A stretch of 64,000 bases of DNA from Agromyces agglutinans (GCF_009647605.1 NZ_WJIF01000001.1:417655-481654), one strand, 5' to 3'; positions 1 to 13,625 are shown, counted from the first letter of the stretch. Program-made: numbers and translations. The notes: generated by a model from the sequence alone, not told the origin.

Positions 1-280
1 GCGGGGTCGCGGCGAGGATCAGCCCGATCAGGTTGGGCTCGAAGCGCACGTCGCCACCGCCCCGGCCGACGTATGCGCCGAGCGGAATGGACGCGCCGCC
101 GCCGCCCCCGCCCGTGCCCTGCTGGCCCTTCTCGTCGGCGCCGCTGCCGCCGCCGAATCCGTACCAGCCGAGCGCGACCGGCACAACGGTGGTGCCGCCG
201 ACGTCGATCGGTTCGCCGTACGAGGTCTTCACGCCGACACCGGCGACGTTCTCCGCGAGGTCAAGGACGAATTCAGCCAT
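1..280 (-). CDS. GerW/YtfJ-family protein, 5' part only
   Basis: The gene reads leftward from an ATG at 278-280 and runs off the window, so only the first 93 codons are present. The product starts MAEFVLDLAENVAGVGVKT and goes on with a VPVALGWYGFGGG segment and a run of glycines before an IPLGAYVGRGGGDVRFEPN stretch. This is the pattern of the GerW (sporulation protein YtfJ) family, small proteins first known from Bacillus spores but also present in non-sporulating actinobacteria. Its role here is unknown. A TAGCGT hexamer (287-292, minus strand) lies 6 nt before the ATG, which suggests a leaderless mRNA and supports this start. The family call rests on pattern recognition only. Confidence 0.72.
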   Translation of the reverse strand, partial: MAEFVLDLAENVAGVGVKTSYGEPIDVGGTTVVPVALGWYGFGGGSGADEKGQQGTGGGGGGASIPLGAYVGRGGGDVRFEPNLIGLILAATP

Positions 281-376
281 GTCGCCACGCTACCGGCGGC
301 TCGCACGCGGCGACACCCCTTGACGGCGGCCGGATGCCACGACGTGCGGGCGTGCGCTGCGACACGGGTGGGGCGC

Positions 377-1660
377 TCAGCCCCGATCGGGACCGCTCTC
401 GTCATCGTCGTCGAGCGGTCGCCGGAACCGGGCGCCGGCGACGGCGCCGCTGCCGTCGCGGCCGACGAGCGCGGCCGGCTTCACGGCGCCACGGCCGAAC
501 TTCGCGACGACCCGGTCGATCGTGCGCTCGGCGTCGCGCCACTCCTCGTCGGGGTCCCACAACGCGGTGCCGCCGCTCGGACGCAGCTGCTCGGCGCGCA
601 CGCCGATCAATCGCACCCGGGCACCGTCGCCCACGAGGTCGTCGAGCGCGGCGGCCGCCTCCTCGTAGATGCGCCGGGCGACGTCGGTCGGCTCGCCGAG
701 CGTACGCGAACGCGTCACGGTGCGGAAATCGCCGTAGCGCAGCTTCAGCACCACGGTGCGGCCCGTGAGGCCCGCTTTGCGCAGCCGGGCGGCGACGTTC
801 GTGGACAGGCCGAGCAGCGCCCGGCGGATCTCGTCGGGGTCGGTCAGGTCGTGCCCGAACGTCGTCTCGTGCCCGACGCTGCGCTCGCTGCGCTGGAGGC
901 TGACCTCGCGCTGGTCGATGCCGTTGGCGAGTCGCGACAGCCTGCCGGCCAGTGCCGGGCCGACGGCTCGTTCGAGCGCTTCGGGCGGCATCGCCGCGAC
1001 GTCGCCGATGGTGCGCAGCCCGAGCCGGGCGAGTGATTCCTCGGTGACCCGGCCGACGCCCCAGAGGGCCGAGACGGGCAGCGGATGCAGGAAGGCGAGC
1101 GTCTCGGCGGCCGGGACGACGAGCATGCCGTCGGGCTTGGCCCGGCTCGAGGCGACCTTGGCGACGTACTTGCTGGCCGCGACGCCCACCGAGCAGGCGA
1201 GCCCGGTCTCGGTGCGCACGCGGTCGCGGATGGTCCACGCGATCTCGGCGGGTGACCCGTGCAGGCGTCGCGCGCCCGACACGTCGAGGAAGGCCTCGTC
1301 GATCGAGAGCGGCTCGACGATCGGCGTCAGGTCGCCGAGGATGGCCATCACGCGCTTCGAGTACTCGGTGTACTTGCGGTAGTCGCCGCGCAGCACGATC
1401 GCGTTCGGACAGCGCTGGAGGGCGACCGACATGGGCATGGCCGAGTTCACGCCGAACCGGCGGGCCTCGTAGCTGGCCGCCGACACGACCCCGCGACCCG
1501 CGGTGCCGCCGACGAGCACGGGCTTGCCCCGCAGCTCGGGACGCGAGAGCAGCTCGACCGACACGAAGAACGCGTCCATGTCGACGTGCAGGATCGGCGT
1601 CGCCGAATCGTCGACCGGCCCCGTGGTCACCTGGCGCGACGAGCCGTCCTGCTTGCTCAC
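377..1660 (-). CDS. dinB: DNA polymerase IV (Y family)
   Basis: A 427-residue error-prone translesion polymerase that copies past damaged template bases. The catalytic palm motifs are plain: HVDMDAFFVSVE at about residues 25-36 (metal-binding Asp27) and SIDEAFLDV at about 119-127 (Asp121 and Glu122). The helix-hairpin-helix region LWGVGRVTEESLARLGLRTIG and a C-terminal little-finger domain follow. Length is somewhat above the usual 350-400, with a polar C-terminal tail. The start is GTG at 1658-1660. A TAGGGT box (1667-1672, minus strand) lies exactly 6 nt upstream, so the transcript is probably leaderless. It stands alone between the GerW-like gene and a small unknown protein, and no LexA operator was recognised nearby. 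Confidence 0.95.
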   Translation of the reverse strand: MSKQDGSSRQVTTGPVDDSATPILHVDMDAFFVSVELLSRPELRGKPVLVGGTAGRGVVSAASYEARRFGVNSAMPMSVALQRCPNAIVLRGDYRKYTEYSKRVMAILGDLTPIVEPLSIDEAFLDVSGARRLHGSPAEIAWTIRDRVRTETGLACSVGVAASKYVAKVASSRAKPDGMLVVPAAETLAFLHPLPVSALWGVGRVTEESLARLGLRTIGDVAAMPPEALERAVGPALAGRLSRLANGIDQREVSLQRSERSVGHETTFGHDLTDPDEIRRALLGLSTNVAARLRKAGLTGRTVVLKLRYGDFRTVTRSRTLGEPTDVARRIYEEAAAALDDLVGDGARVRLIGVRAEQLRPSGGTALWDPDEEWRDAERTIDRVVAKFGRGAVKPAALVGRDGSGAVAGARFRRPLDDDDESGPDRG

Positions 1661-1747
1661 GCTGCGACCCTACCCGCGACCGCCGACAGGCCGCCCGGCC
1701 GGGCCCGCGTCGGCTGCCCGGCGCATCGCCCCGGCCGCCGGCAGGCG

Positions 1748-2518
1748 TCAGAACCCGAAGTCGCCACCGCCGAAGTCGCCACCGCCGAAATCGCCGCCGC
1801 CGAAGTCGCCCCAACCGCCGTCGCCCGATGCGTCGGCACCGGATGCCTCGACCGAACCGGCGTCCGCCGACGCATCGCCGGCACCCGAGTCGCCTCCCGA
1901 GTCACCGCCCGCGTCGCCACCGCCCTCGCCGCCCGCCTCGAGCGTGCCCGGGTCGGGCAGGAAGGCCGACACGATCGCGGAGCCGACGACGTAGCCGGCG
2001 ATCGAACCGAGCAGCGAGCTCGCGAACATCGAGCCGAAGCTCGGCGCGCCGGCATACTGCTGACGGCCCGGCTGAGCCCCGGCGCCCGGGTACCCGCCCG
2101 CGCCCGGGTACCCTGCGCGGCCGTCGGCCTGGCCGCCGTCGAACGCCGCCGATCCCGACCCGGGTGCGCCCGGAGCGGGGATCGACGAGATCGTGCGCTC
2201 GATCGTGCCCGGCTGGCGCAGCTCGGCGCGAGTGGCCGCGCGCGCGAGCGCCGACGGCTCCTCGGAGACGAGGCGCTCGCCCGGCGGCAGCTGGTCGACG
2301 AGGCCCGCGTAGACGAGGTGGCGCTGCTCGGGGGTGAGCTTGGCGAACGCCTCGGTGTGCACCGCCTCGATGGACTCGGGCGGCGCGGTGCGCAGGAGGT
2401 AGCGGTAGCGCTCGACGGCCAGTTCGTCGTCGCTCATGGCACGGGGCGCGGGCTGGGCCGGCGGCGCCGGGCGGCGCTGCGGCTCGGGTGCGCCGAAGAG
2501 TCGATCCAGGAATCCCAT
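1748..2518 (-). CDS. Unknown protein with a glycine/aspartate/phenylalanine-repeat tail
   Basis: A 256-residue protein without a family I can name. The N-terminal half is soluble and charged (MGFLDRLFG, then a segment around residues 28-85 with DDELAVERYRYLLRT and PEQRHLVYAGLVDQLP). A glycine/proline linker follows, then one probable membrane segment (FASSLLGSIAGYVVGSAIV). The acidic glycine-rich tail ends in four near-identical GGGDF units, encoded by a tandem 15-bp repeat at about 1754-1813. Similar actinobacterial proteins are sometimes labelled cation-transporting ATPase, which nothing in this sequence supports. The start is ATG with GAGGA a few bases upstream, and a TAGATT -10 candidate lies at 2551-2556 on the minus strand. 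Confidence 0.75.
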   Translation of the reverse strand: MGFLDRLFGAPEPQRRPAPPAQPAPRAMSDDELAVERYRYLLRTAPPESIEAVHTEAFAKLTPEQRHLVYAGLVDQLPPGERLVSEEPSALARAATRAELRQPGTIERTISSIPAPGAPGSGSAAFDGGQADGRAGYPGAGGYPGAGAQPGRQQYAGAPSFGSMFASSLLGSIAGYVVGSAIVSAFLPDPGTLEAGGEGGGDAGGDSGGDSGAGDASADAGSVEASGADASGDGGWGDFGGGDFGGGDFGGGDFGF

Positions 2519-2593
2519 GGTGTCCTCGTCAATCCTCGAAGGGGAGCACGAATCTAGCGACGCCAGCCATGAGCCGGCTGTGAGCCTGCCCGA

Positions 2594-4111
2594 CTACTCG
2601 GCGTTCGCGCGCTCGAGGACGAGTTCGCGCACGCGCGCGGCATCCGCCTTGCCCTGCATCGCCTTCATCACCGCGCCGATCACCGCGCCGGCGGCCTGCA
2701 CCTTGCCGTCGCGGATCTTGGCGAGCACGTCGGGCTGGGCGGCGAGCGCCTCGTCGATCGCCGCGACGAGCGCGCCGTCATCGGAGACCACCGCGAGCCC
2801 TCGTGCGTCGACGATCTCCTGCGGCGAGCCCTCGCCGGCCACGACCCCCTCGAGCACCTGGCGCGCCAGGCGGTCTGTGAGTGTGCCGGCCTCGACGAGC
2901 TGCGCGAGTTCGGCGACGTGCGTCGGCGACACGAGGCTCGAGGCATCCCGATCGGCGGCGTTCGCGAGGCGGGCGATCTCACCCGTCCACCACTTGCGCG
3001 CGGCGGCGGGAGTGGCCCCCGCCGCGACCGTTGCGGCGAGCTCGTTGAGCATCCCCGAGTTCGCCACGATCTGGAACTCGTCGTCGCTGAAGCCCCACTC
3101 CTGCTTGAGCCGGCGCCGGCGGGCGGCCGGCGCCTCGGGCAGCGCGGCGCGCAACTCCTCGATCAGCTCGGCCGAGGGCACCACCGGGAGCAGGTCGGGC
3201 TCGGGGAAGTAGCGGTAGTCGTCGGCGTCGGACTTGGGACGACCGGGGCTCGTGCTGCCCGTGTCCTCGTGCCAGTGCCGCGTCTCCTGCGTGATGATAC
3301 CGCCGGCGGCGAGGATCGCGGCCTGGCGCTGGATCTCGTACCGAACGGCCCGCTCGATCGAGCGGAACGAGTTGACGTTCTTCGTCTCGGTGCGGGTGCC
3401 GAACTGCTCCTGGCCACGCGGACGCAGCGAGACGTTCGCGTCGCAGCGCAGGTTGCCGCGCTCCATGCGGGCCTCCGAGATGCCGAGCGAGAGCGCGATG
3501 TCGCGGATCGTGGAGACGTAGGCGCGCGCGAGAGCGGGGGCATCCGCCTCGGCGCCCACCACTGGGCGCGTGACGATCTCGACGAGCGGCACGCCCGCGC
3601 GGTTGTAGTCGACGAGCGAGTACTCGGCACCCTGGATGCGTCCGGTCGAACCGCCGACGTGGGTCAGCTTGCCGGCGTCCTCCTCCATGTGGGCGCGCTC
3701 GATCGGCACCCGGAAGACGCGGCCGTTCTCGAGTTCGACCTCCACCTCGCCGTCGAAGGCGATCGGCTCGTCGTACTGCGAGATCTGGTAGTTCTTCGCG
3801 AGGTCGGGGTAGAAGTAGTTCTTGCGCGCGAAGCGGCTCGACGGGGCGATCTCGCAGCCGAGCGCGAGGCCCAGCGAGATCGACTTGCGCACGGCCTCGC
3901 CGTTCACGACCGGCAGCGAGCCCGGGAGGCCGAGGCACACGGGCGTGACGAGCGTGTTCGGCTCGGCGCCGTGGTTGGCGTCGTTCGCCGGGTTGGGTGC
4001 GGGCGAGAACATCTTCGTCGCGGTGTTCAGCTCAACGTGCACCTCGAGGCCGATGACCGGCTCGAAGAGCTCGAGCGCACGGTCGAAATCCATCAGTTCG
4101 ACACGGGCCAT
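2594..4111 (-). CDS. gatB: Asp-tRNA(Asn)/Glu-tRNA(Gln) amidotransferase subunit B
   Basis: The 505-residue tRNA-binding and kinase-like subunit of GatCAB, which converts Glu-tRNA(Gln) to Gln-tRNA(Gln) (and Asp-tRNA(Asn) to Asn-tRNA(Asn)) using ammonia delivered by GatA. Visible signatures are [15 protein letters not shown] near the N-terminus, the [20 protein letters not shown] block and [17 protein letters not shown]. The C-terminal YqeY-like domain ends the protein ([19 protein letters not shown]). Length is normal for the family. Its ATG shares one base with the gatA stop codon, so gatC, gatA and gatB are translationally coupled in one operon read leftward. The order gatC-gatA-gatB is typical of actinobacteria. 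Confidence 0.97.
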   Translation of the reverse strand: MARVELMDFDRALELFEPVIGLEVHVELNTATKMFSPAPNPANDANHGAEPNTLVTPVCLGLPGSLPVVNGEAVRKSISLGLALGCEIAPSSRFARKNYFYPDLAKNYQISQYDEPIAFDGEVEVELENGRVFRVPIERAHMEEDAGKLTHVGGSTGRIQGAEYSLVDYNRAGVPLVEIVTRPVVGAEADAPALARAYVSTIRDIALSLGISEARMERGNLRCDANVSLRPRGQEQFGTRTETKNVNSFRSIERAVRYEIQRQAAILAAGGIITQETRHWHEDTGSTSPGRPKSDADDYRYFPEPDLLPVVPSAELIEELRAALPEAPAARRRRLKQEWGFSDDEFQIVANSGMLNELAATVAAGATPAAARKWWTGEIARLANAADRDASSLVSPTHVAELAQLVEAGTLTDRLARQVLEGVVAGEGSPQEIVDARGLAVVSDDGALVAAIDEALAAQPDVLAKIRDGKVQAAGAVIGAVMKAMQGKADAARVRELVLERANAE

Positions 4112-5652
4112 CAGACGGCGCCTTCCTCGGTCGCGAGCAGCTCATGGGTGGTCAGCGCGGGCGCGCGGTCGAGCAGGGGGCCGCCCCACTCGGCGAGGAG
4201 CAGCTGCTCCAGCGCGCCGCCGACGTTGTACAGGCGGGCGTCCTGGCGCGCGGGCGCCAGGAACTGGATGCCGACCGGCAGTCCGTCTTCCGGTGCGAGG
4301 CCCACGGGCAGCGAGATGCCCGGCACGCCCGCGAGGTTCGCGGGGATCGTCGCGACGTCGTTGAGGTACATCGCGAGCGGGTCGTCGAGCTTCTCGCCGA
4401 GCTTGAACGCGGTCGTCGGCGCGGTCGGCGTGGCGAGCACGTCGACGTTCGCGAACGCGGACTCGAAGTCGCGCTGCACGAGGGTGCGCACCTTCTGCGC
4501 GCTGCCGTAGTACGCGTCGTAGTAGCCCGCGGACAGGGCATAGGTGCCGAGGATGATGCGACGCTTGACCTCGGGGCCGAAACCCGCCTCGCGCGTGGCC
4601 GACATGACCTGCTCGACCGTGCCGCCGCCCTCGGGCGTGACGCGAAGGCCGAACCGCACCGAGTCGAACTTCGCCAGGTTCGACGAGGCCTCGGCCGGGA
4701 GGATGAGGTAGTACGCGGCGATCGCGTGCTCGAAGTTCGGCGTGGAGACCTCGACGATCTCGGCGCCGTGGCGCTCGAGCAGGTCGAGCGCCTCGTGGAA
4801 GCGCTGGCGCACGCCCGCCTGGAAGCCCTCGGAGTCCAGTTCCTTCACGACGCCGATGCGAAGGCCCGCCACGTCGGCCCGGCGCACCGCGTCGGCCATC
4901 GACGGCCACGGGTCGGCGATCGAGGTGGAGTCGTGCGGGTCGTGGCCCGCGATGACGTCTTGGAGGAGCGCGGCGTCGAGCACCGTGCGCGTGACCGGGC
5001 CGATCTGGTCGAGGCTCGAGGCGAGCGCGATCGAGCCGTACCGGCTCACCGCGCCGTAGGTCGGCTTCACGCCGACGGTGCCGGTGACGTGCGCGGGCTG
5101 GCGGATCGAGCCGCCCGTGTCGCTGCCGAGCGCGAGGGGCGCCTCGAAGGCCGCGACCGCAGCGGCTGAGCCGCCGCCGGAGCCGCCCGGGATGCGCTCG
5201 AGGTCCCACGGGTTGTGCGTGGGGCCGTACGCGGAGTGCTCGGTCGACGAGCCCATCGCGAACTCGTCCATGTTGGTCTTGCCGAGCGGCACGAGGCCTG
5301 CCTCGCGGACCTTGCGCACGGGCGTCGCGTCGTACGGCGGTATCCAGCCCTCGAGGATGCGCGAGCCCGACGTCGAGGGCATGCCCTCGGTGACCAGGAC
5401 GTCCTTGATCGCGATCGGCACGCCCGCGAGCTCGCCGAGCGACTCGCCCGCGGCGCGGCGGCGGTCGATGTCGGCCGCGGTGTCGAGCGCGCGCTCGCCC
5501 GCGACGTGCAGGAACGCGTGCACGGCGCCGTCGACGGCGCCGATGCGGTCGAGGTGCGCCTGCGTCGCCTCGACGGATGACACGTCGCCGGCGGCCAGGC
5601 GGCCGGCGAGGTCGGCGGCGCTCAGGCGGATCAGCTCGTCGCCGTGGCTCAC
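4111..5652 (-). CDS. gatA: Asp-tRNA(Asn)/Glu-tRNA(Gln) amidotransferase subunit A
   Basis: The 513-residue amidase subunit of GatCAB, which hydrolyses glutamine and passes ammonia to GatB. The amidase Ser-cisSer-Lys triad can be placed: Lys in [12 protein letters not shown], Ser in [14 protein letters not shown], and the nucleophile in [13 protein letters not shown]. The start is GTG at 5650-5652, overlapping the gatC stop by four bases (GTGA), and the stop shares a base with the gatB start. Length and motif order are standard. Confidence 0.97.
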   Translation of the reverse strand: MSHGDELIRLSAADLAGRLAAGDVSSVEATQAHLDRIGAVDGAVHAFLHVAGERALDTAADIDRRRAAGESLGELAGVPIAIKDVLVTEGMPSTSGSRILEGWIPPYDATPVRKVREAGLVPLGKTNMDEFAMGSSTEHSAYGPTHNPWDLERIPGGSGGGSAAAVAAFEAPLALGSDTGGSIRQPAHVTGTVGVKPTYGAVSRYGSIALASSLDQIGPVTRTVLDAALLQDVIAGHDPHDSTSIADPWPSMADAVRRADVAGLRIGVVKELDSEGFQAGVRQRFHEALDLLERHGAEIVEVSTPNFEHAIAAYYLILPAEASSNLAKFDSVRFGLRVTPEGGGTVEQVMSATREAGFGPEVKRRIILGTYALSAGYYDAYYGSAQKVRTLVQRDFESAFANVDVLATPTAPTTAFKLGEKLDDPLAMYLNDVATIPANLAGVPGISLPVGLAPEDGLPVGIQFLAPARQDARLYNVGGALEQLLLAEWGGPLLDRAPALTTHELLATEEGAV

Positions 5653-5951
5653 TGCTCCTCCCCCAGGATCGCCGAGACCACGAAGCGGCCGCCGTCGTGC
5701 TCGGGGGCGCCGGAGAGCGCCTGCTCGACGGTCAGCACGTTGTCGCCGACCACGTCGTCGCGGAAGACGTTTTGCAGCGGGATCGGGTGGCTGGTCGGCG
5801 GGACGTCGGGCGTCGCGACCCGGCTCACCTGCTCGACGGCCTGCATGATCTGGCCGAGTTCCGTGGTGAGGTGCGCGATCTCTTCCTCGGTGAGCGCGAT
5901 GCGGGCGAGGTTCGCGAGGTGCGCGACCTGCTCCGCACTGATTTCAGACAT
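5649..5951 (-). CDS. gatC: Asp-tRNA(Asn)/Glu-tRNA(Gln) amidotransferase subunit C
   Basis: The 100-residue small subunit that wraps around and stabilises GatA. It shows the family pattern: an N-terminal helix with [16 protein letters not shown], a middle helix ([14 protein letters not shown]), then a Pro-rich loop ([19 protein letters not shown]) and an acidic end. It is the first gene of the gatCAB operon. The ATG is preceded by CGGAG. A TAGAAT box at 5986-5991 on the minus strand gives a short leader of roughly 30 nt. Confidence 0.95.
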   Translation of the reverse strand: MSEISAEQVAHLANLARIALTEEEIAHLTTELGQIMQAVEQVSRVATPDVPPTSHPIPLQNVFRDDVVGDNVLTVEQALSGAPEHDGGRFVVSAILGEEQ

Positions 5952-5985
5952 GCTGCTCCGAACGTGTCGTGGTGGGGATGCGTCG

Positions 5986-5991
5986 ATTCTA
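5986..5991 (-). promoter_or_regulatory. -10 box of the gatCAB promoter
   Basis: The minus strand reads TAGAAT here, a good match to the actinobacterial -10 consensus TANNNT, about 35 nt before the gatC ATG. No clear -35 hexamer is seen at 17-18 nt spacing. It lies between gatC and the end of the phosphoesterase gene at 6022. Confidence 0.45.
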
Positions 5992-6021
5992 TCGGGGCCG
6001 CCCGGCCGGGCATCACGGCCC

Positions 6022-10168
<4,147 letters not shown>

Positions 10169-10205
10169 CTACGAGCGGCCCCCGACGCCGACGGCACCCC
10201 GCCGC

Positions 10206-10234
10206 CGGGCACCCCGCCGCCGACGGGGTGCCCG
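10206..10234 (-). terminator. Hairpin terminator without a T-tract
   Basis: An 11-bp perfect stem (CGGGCACCCCG at 10206-10216 against 10224-10234) with a 7-nt loop. It lies downstream of the membrane protein gene 10282-11055 and upstream of the ligA promoter. No T run follows, as is common in high-G+C actinobacteria, so termination is inferred from stem strength and position. Confidence 0.5.
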
Positions 10235-10241
10235 ATGCGCA

Positions 10242-10274
10242 GGATGCCCGCGAGACGCGGAGGCCGTGGCATCC
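10242..10274. repeat. Inverted pair of the GGATGCC word
   Basis: GGATGCC at 10242-10248 faces GGCATCC at 10268-10274 with 19 nt between them, in the intergenic region next to the hairpin at 10206-10234. It can fold as a 7-bp stem. It is one of several inverted pairs of the same heptamer in this window. Confidence 0.55.
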
Positions 10275-10281
10275 GCCCCGC

Positions 10282-11055
10282 TCAGTCGTCGAGCGCGACG
10301 CGGTCGACGCGGCGGTGGAACCGTGTGCCGGCGATGCCGCCGAGCACCGCGCCGCCGAGGCTCACCACGGCGACGGCGAGCGCGGAGACGAGGCCGATGA
10401 CCGTGATCTCGCCGTCGGAGAGCGGGAGGCGCGGCTGCACCGCGAGCTCGCGGAAGATCTCGTACCGACCGTCGAGCAGCACGCTCGCGAGCGCCGCCAC
10501 GATCGCGATCACGAGGGCCCAGACCCACACGGCCACGCCCTGCACGGCGCCGTCGAACCGAGCCATGCGGCCGGCGACGTAGCCGCCGCAGAAGTACGAG
10601 ACGAGCACGACGGCCAGCAGGAGGCCCACGCCGATCCAGCCCATGGTCGAGGGGTCGAGGCCCAGGGATCCGACCCAGCCGGGCACGGCCTCGAACCCGA
10701 GGGCGGCGCCGATCGCGGCCGAGAGCGCGAGCAGGATCGTCGCCGTGCCGGTCGCGGCCAGCCAGCCGAAGAGCGCGGCGCCGACCTGCACGCCGCCGAA
10801 CCGGCGACGCTGGCGGGCGAGCAATTCGCGGGCGGTCGGTGCCGCGCCCGGCGCAGCGGCGGCCGCGGCCTCGTGGGTCGACGACGGCTCAGGCGCCGTG
10901 TCGGTCGCGGTCGGGGCGTGCGCGGTGTGCCTCGTCGTTTCCGGCGCCGCGTCCGCCGCGGCGCGCGGATCGGCCGCCTCGGTCGCGTCAGGGGCCGTGG
11001 ACGTGGACGGGGCGGTGGACGTGGACGTGGTGCGGGGAGTGTGCTCGATGGTCAC
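10282..11055 (-). CDS. Membrane protein with Ala/Thr/Pro-rich cytoplasmic arm (YrzE-like)
   Basis: 257 residues. The first 85 or so are low-complexity, rich in Thr, Ser, Ala and Pro, without a signal peptide. A basic stretch (LLARQRRRFGG) then precedes four hydrophobic segments at about residues 92-113, 130-155, 167-185 and 217-245. The C-terminus carries a basic FHRRVDRV. The arrangement resembles the YrzE family of small membrane proteins with no assigned function; that label is tentative. The start is GTG at 11053-11055, with GAGGAG spaced 5-6 nt upstream. The gene stands alone between ligA and mnmA with a strong hairpin downstream. Confidence 0.75.
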   Translation of the reverse strand: MTIEHTPRTTSTSTAPSTSTAPDATEAADPRAAADAAPETTRHTAHAPTATDTAPEPSSTHEAAAAAAPGAAPTARELLARQRRRFGGVQVGAALFGWLAATGTATILLALSAAIGAALGFEAVPGWVGSLGLDPSTMGWIGVGLLLAVVLVSYFCGGYVAGRMARFDGAVQGVAVWVWALVIAIVAALASVLLDGRYEIFRELAVQPRLPLSDGEITVIGLVSALAVAVVSLGGAVLGGIAGTRFHRRVDRVALDD

Positions 11056-11189
11056 GGGAGTCTCCTCGTGTCGTGGGTGCGCCCGGGGGGATCGGCGCGG
11101 TCACGACCCTATGGGAGCGCTGTGAAGACCGACGAGGCGTTGACAGGACGGCCCACACGCCCGTATGGGGCGCGATTCCGCGGAAGCGC

Positions 11190-12338
11190 TCAGGCTCCGA
11201 CGGGGACGGCGCTGACGGTGCGGTCGATCGTGCACTGGCCGAGCACGCGCGTGCCGACGTAGACGACCGCGGTCTGCCCGGGCGCGACGCCGTCGAGCGG
11301 TGTGTCGGGCGTGATCACGAGTTCGCGATCACCGGATGCCTCCGGCGCGGCCGGCACGAGTCGCGCGACCGCGGGCACCGGGTCGGCGTGCGCGCGGATC
11401 TGCACCTCGCACACGAACGGCTCGCCGTCGGCGGCCACGAGGCCCGAGGCGATCGGGTCGGCCCCGGCCCAGGAGAAGCGGGAGCCGGCGATCTCGCCGA
11501 TCGCGAGCGCCTCCTTCGGGCCCACGACGACGGTGTTCTCCTTCGGCCGCACCTCGAGCACGAACCGCGGCCGGCCGTCGGGCGCGGGCGTGCCGAGCCG
11601 CAGGCCCTTGCGCTGGCCGACGGTGTACGCGTGGGCGCCCTCGTGGCTGCCGACGACCTCGCCCGTTCGGTCGACGATGTCGCCCGCGGCCGTGCCGACC
11701 TTCTCGGCGAGCCAGCCCTTGGTGTCGCCGTCGGAGATGAAGCAGATGTCGTAGGAGTCGGGCTTGCGGGCGACCTGGAGCCCGCGGCGCTCGGCCTCCT
11801 GGCGGACGAGTTCCTTCGACGGCGTGTCGCCGAGCGGGAAGTACGCGTGCTCGAGCTGCTCGGCCGTGAGCACGCCGAGCACGTAGCTCTGGTCCTTCGC
11901 CTCGGCGCTCGCGCGATGGAGTTCGCGTCGGCCCGAGGCATCCGTCGTGATCTTCGCGTAGTGGCCCGTCGCGACCGCGTCGAATCCGAGCGCGAGCGCC
12001 TTCTCGAGGAGCGCGGCGAACTTGATGCGCTCGTTGCAGCGCATGCACGGATTCGGGGTGCGGCCGGCCGCGTACTCCGAGATGAAGTCGTCGACGACGT
12101 CGGCCTTGAACCGCTCGGAGAAGTCCCACACGTAGTACGGGATGCCGAGCAGGTTCGCCGCGCGCTGCGCGTCCATCGAGTCCTCGATGGTGCAGCAGCC
12201 GCGGCTGCCGGTGCGCAGCGTGCCGGGCATGCGGCTGAGCGCGAGGTGCACGCCGACGACGTCGTGGCCGGCCTCGACGGCACGCGCCGCCGCGACGGCG
12301 CTGTCGACGCCGCCTGACATCGCCGCAAGCACTCGCAT
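11190..12338 (-). CDS. mnmA: tRNA 2-thiouridine(34) synthase
   Basis: The 382-residue enzyme that thiolates uridine 34 in the wobble position of Lys, Glu and Gln tRNAs using ATP and persulfide sulfur. The PP-loop motif is [13 protein letters not shown] at residues 7-19. The two catalytic cysteines sit in [12 protein letters not shown] and [12 protein letters not shown]. The neighbouring cysteine desulfurase gene, 49 bases upstream on the same strand, is the likely sulfur donor; the same pairing is known in mycobacteria. TAGACT (12345-12350, minus strand) lies 6 nt before the ATG, so mnmA seems to have its own leaderless promoter despite the close neighbour. Confidence 0.96.
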   Translation of the reverse strand: MRVLAAMSGGVDSAVAAARAVEAGHDVVGVHLALSRMPGTLRTGSRGCCTIEDSMDAQRAANLLGIPYYVWDFSERFKADVVDDFISEYAAGRTPNPCMRCNERIKFAALLEKALALGFDAVATGHYAKITTDASGRRELHRASAEAKDQSYVLGVLTAEQLEHAYFPLGDTPSKELVRQEAERRGLQVARKPDSYDICFISDGDTKGWLAEKVGTAAGDIVDRTGEVVGSHEGAHAYTVGQRKGLRLGTPAPDGRPRFVLEVRPKENTVVVGPKEALAIGEIAGSRFSWAGADPIASGLVAADGEPFVCEVQIRAHADPVPAVARLVPAAPEASGDRELVITPDTPLDGVAPGQTAVVYVGTRVLGQCTIDRTVSAVPVGA

Positions 12339-12386
12339 GCCACCAGTCTACGAAGCCGTGCTGAACGGATGCCCCGAGCCGGGCGC

Positions 12387-13607
12387 TCAGCGATCGAACG
12401 AGGTCGTGCGGGCCGCGAGGCCGGCACGCGAGGCGCGCGCGTACGCGTCGGGCAGCGCGGCCAGGAACGCGTCGACGTCGGCCTCGGTCGAGGCGTGCCC
12501 GAGCGTGAGGCGGAGCGCCCCGCGCGCGTCGGCCTCGCTGCGCCCCATGGCCAGCAGCACGTGGCTCGGCTCGGGAACGCCCGCCTGGCACGCCGAGCCG
12601 GTCGAGACGGCGACGCCCGCGGCATCCAGCAGGAACAGCAGCGAATCGCCCTCGCACCCCGGGAACGAGAAGTGCGCGTTCGCGGGCAGCCGGCCCGCCG
12701 GGTCGGGGTCGCCCGACAGCCGCGCCTCCGGCACGAGGCGTGCCACGCCCGCGACGAGCCGGTCGCGCAGCGCCGCCATGTGCTCCGCGTCGACGTCGAG
12801 CCGACCGGCCACCGCGGTCGCGGCCGCCGCGAAGCCCGCCGCCGCCGCGACGTCCTGCGTGCCCGAGCGCATCCGCCGCTGCTGGCCGCCACCGTGCAGC
12901 AGCGGCTCGAGCTGCGCCGACCGGTCGACGACGAGCGCGCCGATGCCCGCGGGCCCTCCGATCTTGTGCGCCGACACGCTCACGGCGACGAGCCCCGCGC
13001 CCGGCGGGGCATCCGTCTGCCGCCGGATCGCGCGCACGTCGATCGGGACCTGCCCGTAGGCGGCGACCGCGTCGATGTGCAGCGGTACGCCCGCATGCGC
13101 CGCGAGCTGCGCCGCCTCGAGCACCGGCTGGATCGTGCCGACCTCGTTGCTCGCCCACAGCATGGTCACGAGCGAGATGGATGCCGCATCGCGCGCGAGC
13201 TCGTCGGCGAGCGCGTCGAGGCGCACGCGGCCCACCTCGTCGACGGGCAGCTCGACGAACTCGGCGCCCTCGTGCGCCACCAGCCAGTCGATCGTGTCGA
13301 TCGTCGCGTGGTGCTCGCCGGCCGGGGCGAGGATGCGCGGTCGCGGGCCGCCCGACTGCCGCCGCCAGTGCAGGCCCTTGATCGCGAGGTTCACGGCCTC
13401 GGTGCCGCTGCCCGTGAAGACGACCTCGATCGCGTCGGCCCCGAGCGTCGCGGCGACCCGCTCGCGCGACTCCTCGAGCGAGCGCTTGGCCTGCTGGCCC
13501 GCGCTGTGGATGGACGCGGGGTTGCCCGTCACCCCGAGGGCTGCGGTGAGCGCGTCGATCGCCTCGGGGAGCATGGGGGTCGTCGCGGCGTGGTCGAGGT
13601 ACGCCAT
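12387..13607 (-). CDS. Cysteine desulfurase (IscS/NifS family)
   Basis: 406 residues, a PLP enzyme that takes sulfur from cysteine as an enzyme-bound persulfide for tRNA thiolation and Fe-S clusters. It begins MAYLDHAATTPMLPEAIDAL, the class V aminotransferase hallmark. The PLP lysine is in SVSAHKIGGPAGIGAL and the persulfide cysteine in STGSACQAGVPEPSH. Start choice: the ATG at 13605-13607 is where homology to the family begins, and TACAGT lies exactly 6 nt upstream. It is divergent from glgX with only 18 bp between the start codons. Confidence 0.94.
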   Translation of the reverse strand: MAYLDHAATTPMLPEAIDALTAALGVTGNPASIHSAGQQAKRSLEESRERVAATLGADAIEVVFTGSGTEAVNLAIKGLHWRRQSGGPRPRILAPAGEHHATIDTIDWLVAHEGAEFVELPVDEVGRVRLDALADELARDAASISLVTMLWASNEVGTIQPVLEAAQLAAHAGVPLHIDAVAAYGQVPIDVRAIRRQTDAPPGAGLVAVSVSAHKIGGPAGIGALVVDRSAQLEPLLHGGGQQRRMRSGTQDVAAAAGFAAAATAVAGRLDVDAEHMAALRDRLVAGVARLVPEARLSGDPDPAGRLPANAHFSFPGCEGDSLLFLLDAAGVAVSTGSACQAGVPEPSHVLLAMGRSEADARGALRLTLGHASTEADVDAFLAALPDAYARASRAGLAARTTSFDR

Positions 13608-13625
13608 GGAACTACTGTAGATCGC
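13608..13625. promoter_or_regulatory. Shared leaderless promoter for two divergent genes
   Basis: The whole intergenic space between the cysteine desulfurase ATG and the glgX ATG is 18 bp. The plus strand reads TACTGT at 13613-13618, 7 nt before glgX. The minus strand reads TACAGT at 13614-13619, 6 nt before the desulfurase. The two -10 boxes overlap by five bases because ACTGTA is nearly self-complementary. Both transcripts would start at or next to their start codons, and the -35 region of each gene lies inside the other coding sequence. Confidence 0.55.

Noticed and set aside
11140-11170. TTGACA followed 18 nt later by TATGGG on the plus strand, looking like a promoter
   Set aside because: Both neighbours (the YrzE-like gene and mnmA) are on the minus strand, so it would drive antisense RNA only; the -10 is poor. 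mnmA has a better leaderless box of its own.
12369-13625. Very long open frame upstream of glgX that would extend the protein by about 420 residues
   Set aside because: It is the antisense shadow of the cysteine desulfurase gene, rich in Arg/Ala, with no GH13 homology. The glgX start at 13626 fits the family and the promoter.
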